NCBI RefSeq assembly: GCF_001713455.1
Contig: NZ_CP016464.1
Span: 1,536,001 to 1,600,000 of the forward strand
Direction of reading: 5' to 3'
Source of the DNA: Bosea sp. RAC05
GTDB taxonomy: Bacteria > Pseudomonadota > Alphaproteobacteria > Rhizobiales > Beijerinckiaceae
Length of the DNA stretch: 64,000 bases
Numbering within the stretch: position 1 is the stretch's first letter; every line of letters starts with the position of its first letter. The notes under the pieces are model-generated. The model saw only the letters and a list, made by a program, of their open reading frames with translations. It was not told the origin of the DNA and did no database searches. Made by a program: the position numbers and the translations under genes. Below, piece after piece: positions 1-9,141 of this stretch.

Positions 1-302
1 ATCTTGCCCGGCACGGTCGAGCGGTGCTCGAGATTGGTTTCCTCGTGGATCGGCAGCGCGTCCATGTCGGCCCGCATCGCGATCACCTTGCCGGAGCCCT
101 GGTTGCGGCCCTTGATGACGCCGACGACGCCGGTCTGGCCGATGCCGGCCACGACCTCGTCCACGCCCCATTCCGTCAGCTTCTGCGCGACGACGCCGGC
201 CGTGCGGTGCACGTCGTACATCAGTTCGGGGTGGCGGTGCAGGTCGCGGCGGATCGCAGTGAGCTCGGGGTGAAGGGCGGCAATGAGTTCGGCTTTGGGC
301 AT
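1..302 (-). CDS. M20 family amidohydrolase (hippurate hydrolase-like), N-terminal part
   Basis: This gene runs off the left edge of the window; only its first 100 codons are present, read leftward from an ATG at 302. The N-terminus (PKAELIAALHPELTAIRRDL, then HRHPEL) and the metal-site motif RADMDALP at residues 77-84 are typical of the M20D amidohydrolases, which remove acyl groups from amino acids (hippurate, N-acetyl amino acids, indole-acetyl conjugates). The family normally has about 390 residues, so roughly three quarters lie outside. It sits 72 bp downstream of the cupin gene on the same strand and may share its transcript. The substrate cannot be told from this fragment. Confidence 0.85.
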   Translation of the reverse strand, partial: MPKAELIAALHPELTAIRRDLHRHPELMYDVHRTAGVVAQKLTEWGVDEVVAGIGQTGVVGVIKGRNQGSGKVIAMRADMDALPIHEETNLEHRSTVPGK

Positions 303-374
303 CGTGACCTCGAAAAGGGCGAAACCGATCCGCCGGCGGCGGATCGCGGGATCGGCAGGGCTCTGCGGCGCTGA

Positions 375-764
375 TCAGGCGTCGGCGGGAACGTAGCGGC
401 GCGACAATTCGTTGCGGTCGTCATAGGACGCCTCGAAGATCGCCGCCGCCAGCGTCGCGCGCACATGCAGCGTGTCGGTGCCGATGTTCTTGAAGCCGTG
501 GCGGGCGCCCGCCGGCACCAAAACGGACTGGTTGGCGGTGACGACCATCGTCTGGTCGCGCAGATAGATCTCGGCCGTGCCGCCCATTACCTCGAGCACC
601 TCCTCGACCGCGTGCAGATGCATCGGCGCGCCCAGGCCAGGCTCGCAGAACTGCTCGAAGATGCAGAGCTGCTTGCTCTGGACCAGGGCCGAGACCCGCA
701 TCTCGGTCATGACGCCGTCGCGCCATTTGTCCTGCGGCTGCGTCTTGTGGTCGAGGATCGTCAT
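375..764 (-). CDS. Small cupin-domain protein
   Basis: A 129-residue single-domain cupin. The first cupin motif is at residues 45-62 with candidate metal ligands His49, His51 and Glu54 or Glu55; the second is at residues 83-92 (VPAGARHGFK) with His89 as the fourth ligand. Both motifs look intact, so it probably binds a metal ion. Single-domain cupins of this size include small-molecule sensors, isomerases and dioxygenases, and nothing here fixes the reaction. It is transcribed in the same direction as the dehydratase gene upstream and the amidohydrolase gene downstream, which suggests a role in amino-acid or conjugate catabolism. That role is inferred from the neighbours only. Confidence 0.8.
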   Translation of the reverse strand: MTILDHKTQPQDKWRDGVMTEMRVSALVQSKQLCIFEQFCEPGLGAPMHLHAVEEVLEVMGGTAEIYLRDQTMVVTANQSVLVPAGARHGFKNIGTDTLHVRATLAAAIFEASYDDRNELSRRYVPADA

Positions 765-956
765 GGGGCATGCCTCCGCTTCTGTCCGCGCCCGCCGCTG
801 CGGCCCCCCGCCTCATCGGTCAGGCGCGACACCTCTTTCCACAAGCCCGAACGCGGGGCAGCGTCAAGCGCGGGCGCTGCGACCCTGACGCGCGCCCGCG
901 GCACATCCCGTCTTGCCGCCGCCGCAGAGGAGGGGCCGGGCCACAGGGCCGCGGCT

Positions 957-1925
957 TCAAACCCCGAACTGCGTCCGCCAGGCGGCGATGTCGTCGAGCG
1001 CGACATTCGAGCCGCAGAGCACGAGGCCGACGCGCTCGCCCGGCTGGAACAGCGCCTTGCGCGCCAGCGCGGCGGCGACGACGCAGGAGGCCGCCGGCTC
1101 CAGCAGCACGCGCCCGTTCTGCAGCACCCAGGTGATCTCGCGCACCGCCTCGGCGTCGGGCACGATCACGATGTCCTCCAGGAACTGCCGGGCGGCCGCC
1201 ATTGTCCGCTCCGTCGCGAAGGGGGCGCCCAGCGTGCGCGCGATCGAGGTCGGGCGGATCGGCACCGGCTTGCCGGCCGCCAGCGCCTGCGTCATCGCGG
1301 TCGCGCCCTCGGTTTCGACGCCATGGATGCGCAGGGCCGGGTCGAGCCCTTTCATCGCCGCGCCGACGCCGGCCGCGAAGCCGCCGCCGCCGATCGAGAT
1401 GAAGACGTGGTCGAGCCGCCCGCCGGCATCGTTGTTCATCTCAAGCCCGAGCGAGCCATGTCCGGCGATGATCGCCGGATCGTCATAGGAATGGACGTTG
1501 GTCATGCCCTGGGCGGCATAATCCTCGGCCTTCGCGAAGGCTTCGATTGAATCCGCGCAGAGCTCGATCTCGGCCCCGAGACCGCGCGCCATCTCGACAT
1601 TGAAGGCGGCCGCGTTCTGCGGCATCAGCACCAGCGCGCGGCAGCCCATCGTCTTGGCGACCAGCGCCACCGCGATGGCGTGATTGCCGCCCGAGACGGT
1701 GACGACGCCACGCGCGCGCTCGGCCTCGCTCAGCCCCATCAGCTTGTTGAAGCAGCCGCGCACCTTGAAGGAGCCGCCGAGCTGCAGGCTCTCGACCTTG
1801 ACGACGGTCTCGACGCCCAGCCGCGCCGAAAGCCCGGCGCTGTAGAAGGTCGGCGTACGCCGGATCTTGCCGGCGATGCGCGCGGCGGCGGCCTGGATGT
1901 CTGCCAGAGTGACGTCGAAATGCAT
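957..1925 (-). CDS. Threonine/serine dehydratase-like PLP enzyme
   Basis: A 322-residue fold-type II PLP enzyme of the threonine dehydratase/serine racemase family. The Schiff-base lysine is Lys54 in GGSFKVRG, the substrate loop is SGGNHA at residues 78-83 (normally S-A/G-GNHAQ), and the phosphate-binding glycine loop is GGGG at residues 179-182. There is no C-terminal ACT regulatory domain, so this is the catabolic, unregulated form. It could deaminate threonine or serine to a 2-oxo acid, or act on a hydroxylated relative (EutB-like enzymes share this architecture). It is divergent from the deacetylase gene on its right. Confidence 0.85.
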   Translation of the reverse strand: MHFDVTLADIQAAAARIAGKIRRTPTFYSAGLSARLGVETVVKVESLQLGGSFKVRGCFNKLMGLSEAERARGVVTVSGGNHAIAVALVAKTMGCRALVLMPQNAAAFNVEMARGLGAEIELCADSIEAFAKAEDYAAQGMTNVHSYDDPAIIAGHGSLGLEMNNDAGGRLDHVFISIGGGGFAAGVGAAMKGLDPALRIHGVETEGATAMTQALAAGKPVPIRPTSIARTLGAPFATERTMAAARQFLEDIVIVPDAEAVREITWVLQNGRVLLEPAASCVVAAALARKALFQPGERVGLVLCGSNVALDDIAAWRTQFGV

Positions 1926-2088
1926 GCGGAGCCTCTCATGTCCCGCTGCCGTTATAGGGGTGCGCGGCGATGGACGGAAACGGATCGTTGGCAGCGGCTC
2001 GCTGGAGGCTTAGGACATATATCAGGCTCGGCCTACCGGCGGGCTCGGCACGAAACCTGCCTCGCGCCGCATTTTGGAGAGACGCCGC

Positions 2089-3240
2089 GTGACGATGACC
2101 CCGAAGGAGATGCTGGCCCGGCTGGTTTCGTTCAACACCGAATCCCAGCGCAGCAATCTCAAGTTGATCCACTTCTGCCGCGACTATCTGGCGAGCCTCG
2201 GCGTCGAGAGCACGCTGGCGTTCAATGCCGAGGGCGACAAGGCCAATCTCTACGCCACGATCGGCCCGAAGGTGGAGGGCGGCGTCATCCTCTCCGGTCA
2301 CACCGACGTCGTGCCCGTCGCTGGCCAGGACTGGAGTTCCGATCCCTGGACGCTGACCGAGCGGGACGGCAAGCTCTTCGGCCGCGGCACCTGCGACATG
2401 AAGGGCTTCGACGCCATCGCGCTGGCGCTGGTGCCGGAGATGCTGGCGGCACCGCTGAAGCGGCCGGTCCACATCGCACTCTCCTACGACGAGGAGGTCG
2501 GCTGCCAGGGCGCACGCGTCATGATCGCCGCCATGGCCAAGGAGGGTCTGAAGCCGTCGGCCGTCGTCGTTGGCGAGCCGTCGATGATGCAGGTCGTCAC
2601 CGGTCACAAGGGCGGCCTGCGGATGAAGACGACGGTGCGCGGCCATGCCGTCCATTCGAGCCGCGTCGATGTCGGTGTTCCCGCCGTGATGATCGCCGGG
2701 CGCCTGATCGACTGGCACAACCAGGTGATGGCCGAGAACAAGGCCCGCACCGCGCCGGGCAACGGTTTCGAGCCGCCCTACACGACACTCCATGTCGGCG
2801 TGGTGAATGGGGGGACGGCGGTCAACATCACCGCCGAGCACTGCATGTTCACCCATGAGGTCCGCTGCATCCCTGGTGAGAGCTTCGAGACCTACGAGCA
2901 GCGCTACCGCGCCGAGGTTGCCGCGCTGGAGGCGCAGATGCAGGCGATCGCGCCGGAAACCGGCATCGACTTCGTCGTCACCTCCGACACCCCGGCGATG
3001 GGCCCCGAGGAGAACGGTGCGGCCGAGGAACTCTGCCGCCGCCTGACCGGCGACAATGGCCGCCATGTCGTCGCCTATGGCACGGAAGGCGGCCTGTTCC
3101 AGCGCGCCGGCTGGTCGACCGTGGTCTGCGGCCCTGGCGACATCGCCCAGGCCCATCAGCCCGACGAGTTCATCACGGTGGCGCAGCTCGATGCCGGCAC
3201 GCAGTTCGTGCGCAAGCTGATCGCCGAGCTTTCGCGCTGA
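2089..3240 (+). CDS. argE: Acetylornithine deacetylase (ArgE-type, M20)
   Basis: A zinc-dependent M20 deacylase of about 383 residues that would release acetate from N-acetylornithine or a related N-acyl amino acid. Metal-site motifs are GHTD near residue 70 and GRGTCDMKG near residue 100, and the catalytic pair is in SYDEEVGCQG near residues 133-142. The GTG at 2089 is chosen because a GGAGA sequence lies 8 bp upstream. A TTG at 2074 and an ATG at 2095 are in the same frame but are worse spaced. Proteins this close to ArgE in Hyphomicrobiales often sit outside arginine operons, and the peptide transporter nearby suggests a salvage role. Confidence 0.85.
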   Translation: MTMTPKEMLARLVSFNTESQRSNLKLIHFCRDYLASLGVESTLAFNAEGDKANLYATIGPKVEGGVILSGHTDVVPVAGQDWSSDPWTLTERDGKLFGRGTCDMKGFDAIALALVPEMLAAPLKRPVHIALSYDEEVGCQGARVMIAAMAKEGLKPSAVVVGEPSMMQVVTGHKGGLRMKTTVRGHAVHSSRVDVGVPAVMIAGRLIDWHNQVMAENKARTAPGNGFEPPYTTLHVGVVNGGTAVNITAEHCMFTHEVRCIPGESFETYEQRYRAEVAALEAQMQAIAPETGIDFVVTSDTPAMGPEENGAAEELCRRLTGDNGRHVVAYGTEGGLFQRAGWSTVVCGPGDIAQAHQPDEFITVAQLDAGTQFVRKLIAELSR

Positions 3241-3357
3241 GGGGGCCAGCTCCGGTCCCCCCGCGGCGACGCGCGCGGGGAAACGCCCCGTGCCGATCTC
3301 AACGGAGTTTTTAGAGAGTCGTGCCACTGCTCTCCACCATCGGGGAGGGGCTGCGGC

Positions 3358-4308
3358 ATGGCGGGAGACGGGTGGAGAGCGTCGCGGACGCTGTGGGCTC
3401 TCATCGGCGCGATCTCGCTGCTCAGCCTGGCGATCTGGTCTGCGACCGGCGTGGGCCTGAAGGCAGGCGACCTGCTCGTCATCCTCGGCGTGGTCGCGAG
3501 CCTTCTGGCGATCTCAGCCTTCTATTCACAGCGCCGTCCCGACGAGCGCCTCGCCCGCTTGACCCGCGCGATGGCCGAACTGCTGCTCCTGATCTTCATG
3601 GTCGGCTCGCTGTCCTACAGCGGCACATCCCTCGCCATGCCCCTGCGCGACGAGTGGTTCCAGGCGATGGACGTGGCCCTGGGCTTCGACTGGCGCTTCT
3701 GGTTGTCCGTGCTCGACGCCCATCCGTCCGTTCACGAGGTTCTGGTCCTCGCCTACCACTCGATGCTGCCGCAGACGGCGCTCCTGCCGATCGTCCTCGC
3801 CGCGATCGGAGCCTACCGTCATCTCGACCGCTTCCTGTTGAGCTATGCGCTCGCGGCCATCGTGACGGTCGCCATCGCGACTCTGCTGCCCGCGCTGAGC
3901 CCCGTGGTCCATCTCGGCATCACGCCGGCTGACCATCCCAACATCGTCCTGGCCGTGCCGCTCGAGTTCGCCCAGCATGCCCAGGCCCTGCGCGAGGGCA
4001 GCATGAAGCTCGTCGATCTGAACGGCGCCCAGGGACTCGTCACCTTCCCGAGCTTCCACACCGTGTCGGCCGTCCTCCTGATGCTCGGCTTCTGGGCGGC
4101 GCCGCCCTACTGGCGCTGGTTCGGGGTCGGGCTCAATGGGCTGATGCTGGTCGCCATTCCGATCGAGGGAAGCCACTACCTCGTCGACGTCATCGCGGGG
4201 GCCGCTCTGGCGGTCGCGGCCTGGGCGGCGGCGGCGTGGCTGCTGGCGCGTGAGCGTCAACGCACGGCCCCGTCCTGTCAGGCGCTGGCGCCCGTCACGG
4301 CCGTCTGA
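3358..4308 (+). CDS. PAP2-family membrane phosphatase/phosphotransferase
   Basis: A 316-residue polytopic inner-membrane protein with about seven hydrophobic segments. The C-terminal part carries the PAP2 signature: PSFHT at residues 231-235 (His234) and GSHYLVD at residues 271-277 (His273, Asp277). Family members dephosphorylate lipid phosphates or transfer inositol- or lipid-phosphate groups. A strong ribosome-binding sequence (ggggagg) lies just upstream of the ATG at 3358. The gene stands alone between the deacetylase and the peptide transporter. The substrate is not predictable. Confidence 0.8.
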   Translation: MAGDGWRASRTLWALIGAISLLSLAIWSATGVGLKAGDLLVILGVVASLLAISAFYSQRRPDERLARLTRAMAELLLLIFMVGSLSYSGTSLAMPLRDEWFQAMDVALGFDWRFWLSVLDAHPSVHEVLVLAYHSMLPQTALLPIVLAAIGAYRHLDRFLLSYALAAIVTVAIATLLPALSPVVHLGITPADHPNIVLAVPLEFAQHAQALREGSMKLVDLNGAQGLVTFPSFHTVSAVLLMLGFWAAPPYWRWFGVGLNGLMLVAIPIEGSHYLVDVIAGAALAVAAWAAAAWLLARERQRTAPSCQALAPVTAV

Positions 4309-4462
4309 CTCGGCGGTCCGCCGCGAACTGACCATAACTTCGGCAGGTTGCGCGGAAATGCCATGCGCCTGAGTCGCGTCACCCCCGTGACTCGCGCACA
4401 AGCTGCCCCTAACATCGCTTCTTTCGGGCGCCGACGGTGCCTGCGAGGGGAGGTGTTTTTCG

Positions 4463-6064
4463 ATGAAAGCGCGTGTGTTCGGCCTTGCGGCCGCTTTGCT
4501 CGGGGTTTCGCTGCTGGCGCTGGGCGCCGCCGAGGCCCGACCGCTGAAATGGGCCGCCGCGGGCGACGCCCTGACGATCGATCCCCATGGTCAGAACGAA
4601 GGGCCGACGACGGCGCTCACCCAGCACATCTATGAAGCCCTGACCGAGCGCGACCATGCCGGCAAGCTGCTGCCGCTGCTGGCCTCCTCCTGGCGGGTCG
4701 TGCCCGAGGACCCGACCACCTGGGAGTTCAAGCTCCAGCCGAACGTCAAGTTCCATGACGGCAGCGCCTTCAGCGCCGATGACGTGGTGTTCTCCTATGA
4801 GCGCGCCATGCAGCCGACCTCGGACTTCAAGGGTCTGCTGACCTCCGTCGAGAAGGTCAGCAAGGTCGACGACCTGACGGTGCGCATCAAGACCAAGGGG
4901 CCCAACCCGCTCCTCGTCAACAACACCGTCTCGATCCGCATCATGAGCAAGGCCTGGGCCGAGAAGAACAACGCCACCAAGGCGCAGGACTTCAAGAACA
5001 AGGAGGAGAACTTCGCCGTCCGTAACGCCAACGGCACCGGGCCCTTCACGCTGGTCACCCGCGAGGCGGATGTGAAGACGGTGATGAAGCGCAACGACGC
5101 CTACTGGAACAAGGCCAAGGTGCCGCTCGAGATCACCGAGCTGACCTACGTCCCGATCAAGCAGGATGCCACCCGCGTCGCGGCGCTGCTCTCGGGCGAG
5201 GTCGACTTCGTCCAGGACGTGCCGGTGCAGGACATCGTCCGCCTCAAGAGCCAGCCCACGCTGCGCGTCAATTCCGGTGCCGAGAACCGCACCATCTTCT
5301 TCGGCATGGACGTCGCCTCGGCCGACCTCAAGGGCGACGACGTGCAGGGCAAGAACCCCTTCGCCGACAAGCGCGTTCGCCAGGCCCTCAACATGGCGAT
5401 CAACCGGCCGGCGATCCAGCGCGTCGTGATGCGCGGCGAGTCGGTGCCGACCGGCGTCATCATGCCGCCCTTCGTCAATGGCTGGACCAAGGAGCTGGAC
5501 GCGTTCCCGGCGGTCGACAACGCCAAGGCCAAGGCGCTGCTGGCGGAGGCGGGCTATCCCAACGGCTTCTCGGTGACGCTGCACTGCCCCAATGACCGCT
5601 ACGTCAATGACGAGGGCATCTGCCAGGCGGCCGTGGGCATGTTCGCGCAGATCGGCGTCAAGGTGAACCTGGTCTCGCAGTCGAAGTCGATCCATTTCAC
5701 CCTGATCCAGAAGAACCCGCCGGAGACGGAGTTCTACCTCGTCGGGTGGGGCGTCCCGACCTTCGACAGCGACTACATCTTCTCCTTCATGTACCACTCG
5801 CGCACCGGCTCGCAGGGCTCCTGGAACGCCACCGGCTTCAAGAATGCCGAGGTCGACTCCATGATCCAGTCGCTCTCGCAGGAGGTCGACATTCCCAAGC
5901 GCGACGCCACCATCTCCAAGCTCTGGACGCGGCTGAAGGACGAGACGATCTATCTGCCGATCCACCATCAGTCGCTGAGCTACGCGATGAAGACCAACCT
6001 CGACATTCCCGTCGACGTGTCGAACTCGCCGAAGCTGAAGATGGTGAGCTTCAAGGGCTCGTAG
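4463..6064 (+). CDS. ABC transporter substrate-binding protein (dipeptide/oligopeptide type)
   Basis: A 533-residue periplasmic solute-binding protein of family 5 (DppA/OppA-like). It has a Sec signal peptide (positively charged start, hydrophobic core, likely cleavage after AEA near residue 25). The mature start includes DALTIDPHGQNEGPTT and a W-E-F-KL-P-VKFHDG-F-A-DV stretch, both hallmarks of the family. It is the first gene of a five-gene importer and is separated from the permeases by 113 bp holding a hairpin, a usual device for making more binding protein than permease. The ligand may be a peptide, but the family also carries opines, nickel and glutathione. Confidence 0.93.
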   Translation: MKARVFGLAAALLGVSLLALGAAEARPLKWAAAGDALTIDPHGQNEGPTTALTQHIYEALTERDHAGKLLPLLASSWRVVPEDPTTWEFKLQPNVKFHDGSAFSADDVVFSYERAMQPTSDFKGLLTSVEKVSKVDDLTVRIKTKGPNPLLVNNTVSIRIMSKAWAEKNNATKAQDFKNKEENFAVRNANGTGPFTLVTREADVKTVMKRNDAYWNKAKVPLEITELTYVPIKQDATRVAALLSGEVDFVQDVPVQDIVRLKSQPTLRVNSGAENRTIFFGMDVASADLKGDDVQGKNPFADKRVRQALNMAINRPAIQRVVMRGESVPTGVIMPPFVNGWTKELDAFPAVDNAKAKALLAEAGYPNGFSVTLHCPNDRYVNDEGICQAAVGMFAQIGVKVNLVSQSKSIHFTLIQKNPPETEFYLVGWGVPTFDSDYIFSFMYHSRTGSQGSWNATGFKNAEVDSMIQSLSQEVDIPKRDATISKLWTRLKDETIYLPIHHQSLSYAMKTNLDIPVDVSNSPKLKMVSFKGS

Positions 6065-6095
6065 TCTCCCTCCGCCTCGTTCGTGAACCTCCGAC

Positions 6096-6133
6096 GTCAT
6101 CCCGGGCCTGCACTTCGCTCCGCCCGGGATGAC
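6096..6133. repeat. REP-like inverted repeat between binding protein and permease genes
   Basis: GTCATCCCGGGC at 6096 pairs with GCCCGGGATGAC ending at 6133 (12-bp perfect arms, 14-base loop). The outer GTCAT/ATGAC ends resemble the hairpins at 13860-13954 and 16757-16837, so this looks like a dispersed palindromic element. In this position it may stabilise the upstream mRNA or attenuate readthrough. Confidence 0.7.
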
Positions 6134-6177
6134 CTGGAGACTTGTCTGTCTGACGGTGTTGGGAAAGTAACCCCGTA

Positions 6178-7161
6178 ATGCTCGCCTACATCCTGCGCTC
6201 GCTGATGCAGGGCATCGTCGTGATGCTGGCCGTCGCCTTCATCGCCTTCTCGATGTTCCGCTTCGTCGGCGATCCCGTGGTCAACATGCTCGGCCAGGAG
6301 GCGACGCTGCAGGATCGCGCCGAGCTGACCGAGCGGCTCGGCCTCAACGACCCCGTGCCGCTGCAGTTCGCCCGCTTCGTCGCGGATGCGGCGCAGGGCG
6401 ATTTCGGCATCTCCTACCGCCAGGGGCGCAAGGTCTCCTCGCTGATCCTCGAGCGGCTGCCCGCGACGGTGGAACTCGCCGTGCTCTCGGCGATCTTCGC
6501 CTTCGTCACCGGCATCGGCCTCGGGGTCTATGCCGCGATCCGGCGCGATGGCTGGATCGCCAATCTGGTGATGGCGCTCTCCCTGATCGGCGTCAGCCTG
6601 CCGACCTTCCTGATCGGCATCGGGCTGATCTACATCTTCGCCGTCGAATTGCGCTGGCTGCCCTCCTTCGGCCGCGGCGACACGGTCGCGATCGGCTGGT
6701 GGACGACCGGGCTGCTCACCACGAGCGGGCTCAAATCGCTGGTCATGCCGGTGCTGACGCTCGGCTTTCTGCAGCTGACGCTGATCATGCGCCTGGTTCG
6801 CTCCGAGATGCTGGAGGTGATGCGGGCCGATTTCATCCGCTTCGCCCGGGCGCGGGGCATTCCCGAGCGCCGCATCGAGTTCCGCCACGCGCTGCGCAAC
6901 ACGCTGATCCCGGTTGTCACCATCGCGGGCGTCCAGCTCGGCGGCGTGATCGCCTTCGCCATCGTCACCGAGACGGTGTTCCAGTGGCCGGGGCTGGGCG
7001 CGCTCTTCGTCAACGCCGTGCAGTTCGTCGATGTGCCGGTGATGTCGGCCTATCTCCTGTTCGTGGCCTTCGTCTTCGTGCTGACCTCGCTCCTGGTCGA
7101 CCTCGTCTACGTCGCGCTCGATCCGCGCCTGCGCAGCGGCAACCCGGCCATGGCGAAGTGA
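6178..7161 (+). CDS. ABC transporter permease (DppB-like)
   Basis: A 327-residue inner-membrane subunit of the binding-protein-dependent transporter. The N-terminus (MLAYILRSLMQGIVVMLAV) and the early FRFVGDPV segment are typical of the DppB/OppB group. About six transmembrane segments are visible. The cytoplasmic EAA loop that contacts the ATPase is recognisable near residues 217-245 (FIRFARARGIPERRIEFRHA). It is followed 16 bp later by the second permease, so the two form the usual heterodimeric channel. Confidence 0.93.
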   Translation: MLAYILRSLMQGIVVMLAVAFIAFSMFRFVGDPVVNMLGQEATLQDRAELTERLGLNDPVPLQFARFVADAAQGDFGISYRQGRKVSSLILERLPATVELAVLSAIFAFVTGIGLGVYAAIRRDGWIANLVMALSLIGVSLPTFLIGIGLIYIFAVELRWLPSFGRGDTVAIGWWTTGLLTTSGLKSLVMPVLTLGFLQLTLIMRLVRSEMLEVMRADFIRFARARGIPERRIEFRHALRNTLIPVVTIAGVQLGGVIAFAIVTETVFQWPGLGALFVNAVQFVDVPVMSAYLLFVAFVFVLTSLLVDLVYVALDPRLRSGNPAMAK

Positions 7162-7177
7162 GGGCGAGGTTCGCATC

Positions 7178-8122
7178 ATGACCAGCATGCCTGCTCCCCC
7201 CAACCCGCCCGGCCGCCTCGCCCGGATCTGGGATTCCGACATCGCCTACTCCTTCCGCTCCTCCCCGGTGACGGTGGTGGCGACGCTGCTGGCGCTGCTG
7301 CTCGTGCTGGCGGCGGTCGCGGCGCCGCTGATCGCGCCCTATGATCCCTTCGACCCCGCTTCGCTCGATCTCTCCGACGGGTTCTCGCGGCCGATGGTGC
7401 CCAACGAGATCACCGGCAAGGTCTTCTGGCTGGGGTCCGACGCGCAGGGGCGCGACATCTTCTCGGCCATCCTCTACGGCTCGCGCGTCTCGCTGCTGGT
7501 CGGCGCGGCCTCCGTGCTGTTCTCGCTCGTCATCGGCGTGGGCTTGGGCCTGGTCGCCGGCTATGTCGGCGGGCGCACCGAGGCGCTGATCATGCGGGTC
7601 GCCGATGTCCAGCTCTCCTTCCCGGCGATCCTCGTCGCGCTTCTGGTCTTCGGCGTCGCCCGTGGGCTGATCCCGCCGGCGATGCAGGAGCAGATGACTC
7701 TGCTCGTTCTCGTCGTCGCCATCGGCTTGTCGAACTGGGCGCAATATGCCCGCACCGTGCGCGGCTCGACGCTGGTCGAGAAGAACAAGGTCTATGTCGA
7801 CGCCGCCCGGCTGATCGGGCTGAAGGCCTGGCCGGTGATGCTCAAGCACGTCCTGCCCAATGTCGCCGGGCCCGTGCTGGTGATCGCGACGATCAACCTG
7901 GCGCTGGCCGTCATCGAGGAGGCGACGCTCTCCTTCCTCGGCGTCGGCATGCCGCCGACCCAGCCCTCGCTCGGCACGCTGATCCGCTTCGGCCAGCAGT
8001 ATCTCTTCTCCGGCGAGTGGTGGATCCTGCTCTTTCCCTCGCTCGTGCTGGTCCTGCTCGCCCTGTCGATCAACCTGTTCGGCGACTGGCTGCGCGATGC
8101 GCTCAACCCGAAGCTGAGATGA
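7178..8122 (+). CDS. ABC transporter permease (DppC-like)
   Basis: A 314-residue second permease of the importer. It has the DppC/OppC layout: a short cytoplasmic N-terminus, a first membrane segment, an extracytoplasmic loop ending in WLGSDAQGRDIFSAILYG, then a membrane core with an EAA loop (DAARLIGLKAWPVMLKHVLP). Its stop codon overlaps the start of the next ATPase gene (ATGA), so the two are translationally coupled. It would pair with the 6178-7161 protein. Confidence 0.93.
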   Translation: MTSMPAPPNPPGRLARIWDSDIAYSFRSSPVTVVATLLALLLVLAAVAAPLIAPYDPFDPASLDLSDGFSRPMVPNEITGKVFWLGSDAQGRDIFSAILYGSRVSLLVGAASVLFSLVIGVGLGLVAGYVGGRTEALIMRVADVQLSFPAILVALLVFGVARGLIPPAMQEQMTLLVLVVAIGLSNWAQYARTVRGSTLVEKNKVYVDAARLIGLKAWPVMLKHVLPNVAGPVLVIATINLALAVIEEATLSFLGVGMPPTQPSLGTLIRFGQQYLFSGEWWILLFPSLVLVLLALSINLFGDWLRDALNPKLR

Positions 8123-9141
8123 GCGCGATGCCGCCTGAAGACGCCGCCCCCGTCCTCTCCGTCCGCGACCTGACGGTCGAGTTCGTCACCCGTCGCGGCA
8201 CGCTGCGCGCGCTGGACCGGATTTCCTTCGATGTCGCGCGCGGCGAGGTGCTCGGCGTCGTCGGCGAATCCGGCGCCGGCAAATCCGTCACCGGATCGGC
8301 CATCATCGGCCTGATCGACCCGCCCGGTCGGATCGCCGGCGGCGAGGTCCGCCTCTCCGGTGAACGGATCGACAACCTGCCCGATGACGCGATGCGCAAG
8401 GTCCGCGGCAAGCGCATCGGCATGATCTTCCAGGATCCGCTGACCAGCCTGAACCCGCTCTACCGGATCAGCGAGCAGCTGATCGAAACGATCCAAGTCC
8501 ACACCGATCTCGACGCCACCCAGGCCCGCGCCCGCGCCATCGCCCTGCTGGACGAGGTCGGCATTCCCGCGCCTGAGAAGCGGATCGACAGCTATCCGCA
8601 CGAGTTCTCCGGCGGCATGCGCCAGCGCGTCGTGATCGCGCTGGCGCTCTGCGCCGAACCGGAGTTCATCATCGCCGACGAGCCGACCACCGCGCTCGAC
8701 GTCTCCGTGCAGGCGCAGATCATCGCGCTGATCAAGACGCTCTGCCGGGATCGTGGCACCTCGGTCATGCTCGTCACCCACGACATGGGCGTCATCGCCG
8801 AAACCGCCGATCGGGTCGCGGTGATGTATGCCGGGCGCATCGCCGAGATCGGCCCGGTCCGCGACGTCGTGAAAGAGCCGCTCCACCCCTATGCGAAGGG
8901 GCTGATGGGGGCGATCCCCTCTCTCGAGGGCGAGACCACCCGGCTCGTCCAGATCCCGGGCTCGATGCCGCGGCTTTCGGCCATCCCGCCCGGCTGCGCC
9001 TTTAATCCGCGTTGCGGGCAGGCCTTCGCCCGCTGCCATGTCGAGCGCCCGGAGCTGGTCGCGGTGGGGGATCGCAAGGTCGCCTGCCACCTTTATGACG
9101 AACCGCGCCGCAGTGGCGCCGGGGCGGAGATCGCCGCATGA
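8119..9141 (+). CDS. ABC transporter ATP-binding protein (DppD-like)
   Basis: A 340-residue ATPase of the peptide importer. Visible are Walker A (GESGAGKS), the ABC signature SGGMRQR, Walker B with IIADEPTTALD and the switch histidine in VTHDMG. The C-terminus has the oligopeptide-transporter extension with spaced cysteines (CAFNPRCGQAFARC). The start at 8119 overlaps the preceding stop in ATGA; a second ATG nine bases later is possible. It also overlaps the next gene by ATGA. Confidence 0.92.
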   Translation: MSAMPPEDAAPVLSVRDLTVEFVTRRGTLRALDRISFDVARGEVLGVVGESGAGKSVTGSAIIGLIDPPGRIAGGEVRLSGERIDNLPDDAMRKVRGKRIGMIFQDPLTSLNPLYRISEQLIETIQVHTDLDATQARARAIALLDEVGIPAPEKRIDSYPHEFSGGMRQRVVIALALCAEPEFIIADEPTTALDVSVQAQIIALIKTLCRDRGTSVMLVTHDMGVIAETADRVAVMYAGRIAEIGPVRDVVKEPLHPYAKGLMGAIPSLEGETTRLVQIPGSMPRLSAIPPGCAFNPRCGQAFARCHVERPELVAVGDRKVACHLYDEPRRSGAGAEIAA